The position numbers and the translations under genes were made by a program. Positions 10,598 to 10,811 of a DNA stretch of 10,811 bases are shown piece by piece. This DNA is from Baffinella frigidus. Taxonomy: Eukaryota; Cryptophyceae; Cryptomonadales; Baffinellaceae. A model generated the notes under the pieces. It saw only the letters and a program-made list of their open reading frames with translations, was not told the origin of the DNA and did not search any database. The stretch's first letter is position 1, and every line of letters starts with the position of its first letter. Location of the stretch: assembly GCA_026770585.1 (NCBI GenBank), contig MU646512.1, positions 309,549 through 320,359 on the forward strand, written 5' to 3'.

Positions 10598-10622
10598 CAA
10601 AAGTTGCTGCTGTCAACTTTTG
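10598..10622. repeat. hairpin ahead of E1 acceptor
   Basis: CAAAAGTTG, 7-base loop, CAACTTTTG. On the gene strand it spans the branch-point region, ending 7 bases before the acceptor cleavage point. Confidence 0.8.
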
Positions 10623-10623
10623 C

Positions 10624-10654
10624 ATTCGAGCAGTCGTGTGCGGGCCTTGCCATC
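10624..10654 (-). pseudogene. copy of E1 5' end (a)
   Basis: The gene strand reads GATGGCAAGGCCCGCACACG then ACTGCTCG. It matches the E1 acceptor and start, with the acceptor AG shifted by an extra A. Confidence 0.78.
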
Positions 10655-10659
10655 GGGGG

Positions 10660-10688
10660 TGGGGGGTGTAGGGTTCTGGGTTTAGGGT
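10660..10688. repeat. short telomere-like GTGTAGGG / TTTAGGG run
   Basis: Three or four heptamers lie between the two E1 5'-end copies. Confidence 0.7.
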
Positions 10689-10701
10689 CGACGACGGGGA
10701 T

Positions 10702-10722
10702 GTTTCGTCCGCGGGCCCTACC
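10702..10722 (-). pseudogene. possible diverged copy of E1 5' end (b)
   Basis: The gene strand GGTAGGGCCCGCGGACGA matches the E1 acceptor and start (GGCAGGGCCCGCGCACGA) with two mismatches. The rest of the window to 10763 shows nothing else. Confidence 0.5.
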
Positions 10723-10764
10723 GAGCACCCTGCCGTGAGCATCCCAGCATTCACACCCCACCGT

Positions 10765-10803
10765 GTGTTGATGTACCATCAAGCGTGTTGCTGTACCATC
10801 AAG
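10765..10803. repeat. two units of GTGTTG(A/C)TGTACCATCAAG
   Basis: Direct repeat with a 20-base period at the right window edge. It may continue beyond. Confidence 0.8.
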
Positions 10804-10811
10804 TCTTGCTC

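Noticed and set aside
10696-10729. Possible upstream exon (acceptor GGCAG, donor GTCGTC, VLGRARGRNIP)
   Set aside because: The sequence aligns to the E1 acceptor and start as a diverged copy, and the short Arg/Gly-rich reading is not convincing.
1-10811. tRNA, rRNA or viral genes
   Set aside because: No cloverleaf with TTC box, no rRNA core motifs and no viral hallmark protein motifs were seen on either strand.

Overview
This window looks like nuclear DNA from a eukaryote, most likely a GC-rich, intron-rich alga or other protist. There is no bacterial gene layout. Coding signal comes only in short GC-rich blocks bounded by AG and GT. The space between the blocks is filled with microsatellites, minisatellites, small inverted-repeat elements and long runs of TTTAGGG-type repeat (with TGTAGGG and TTCAGGG variants). 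That heptamer is the telomere unit of plants, green algae, dinoflagellates, cryptophytes and chromerids, so it does not fix the lineage.

I read one gene across the whole window, on the minus strand, with both ends outside the window. I could chain 16 exons (E1 at 10510-10590 to E16 at about 182-215). All 15 introns are GT-AG, and every junction keeps the reading frame, including the three junctions that split a codon (E5/E6 Gly, E6/E7 Gly, E15/E16 Met). The exons encode about 480 residues of a helix-rich, Ala/Leu-rich protein with TPR/PPR/HEAT-like character. I do not recognise the family, and no catalytic motif, signal peptide or membrane segment is visible.

The most striking feature is how the introns are built. 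Truncated copies of exon ends sit inside the introns with a strict polarity. Copies of an exon's 3' end (with its donor) occur only downstream of that exon, and copies of its 5' end (with its acceptor) only upstream. I see this for nine of the 16 exons. Splice-proximal sequence is also amplified into minisatellites (31 bp at the E8 acceptor, about 20 bp at the E8 donor, TACCCGAAA-type units at the E2 acceptor). The introns seem to have grown by repeated duplication across splice junctions, followed by telomere-type repeat insertion and entry of small inverted-repeat elements.

Layout from left to right: 1-480 GAGT/GA/GT microsatellites around E16; 476-543 E15; 544-1228 a TG tract and E14 copies; 1229-1336 E14; 1337-2004 E14 5' copies, inverted-repeat element A and E13; 2005-2876 a short telomere-like intron, E12 and its copies, inverted-repeat element B, a G38 run and E11; 2877-3805 chimeric copies, a second element A and E10; 3806-5571 minisatellites, a large telomere-like block, tiny E9 and E8; 5572-7347 31-bp repeats, a foldback element, E7, E6, a pure telomere-repeat intron and E5; 7348-8212 E5 copies, tetranucleotide repeats and E4; 8213-9330 E4 copies, E3 and E2; 9331-10811 TACCCGAAA arrays, a strong hairpin, E1 and its copies.

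Everything here was read by eye. Exon limits, the protein and repeat ages all need RNA evidence and alignment. Many long open frames across the microsatellites are low-complexity artefacts and were left out.
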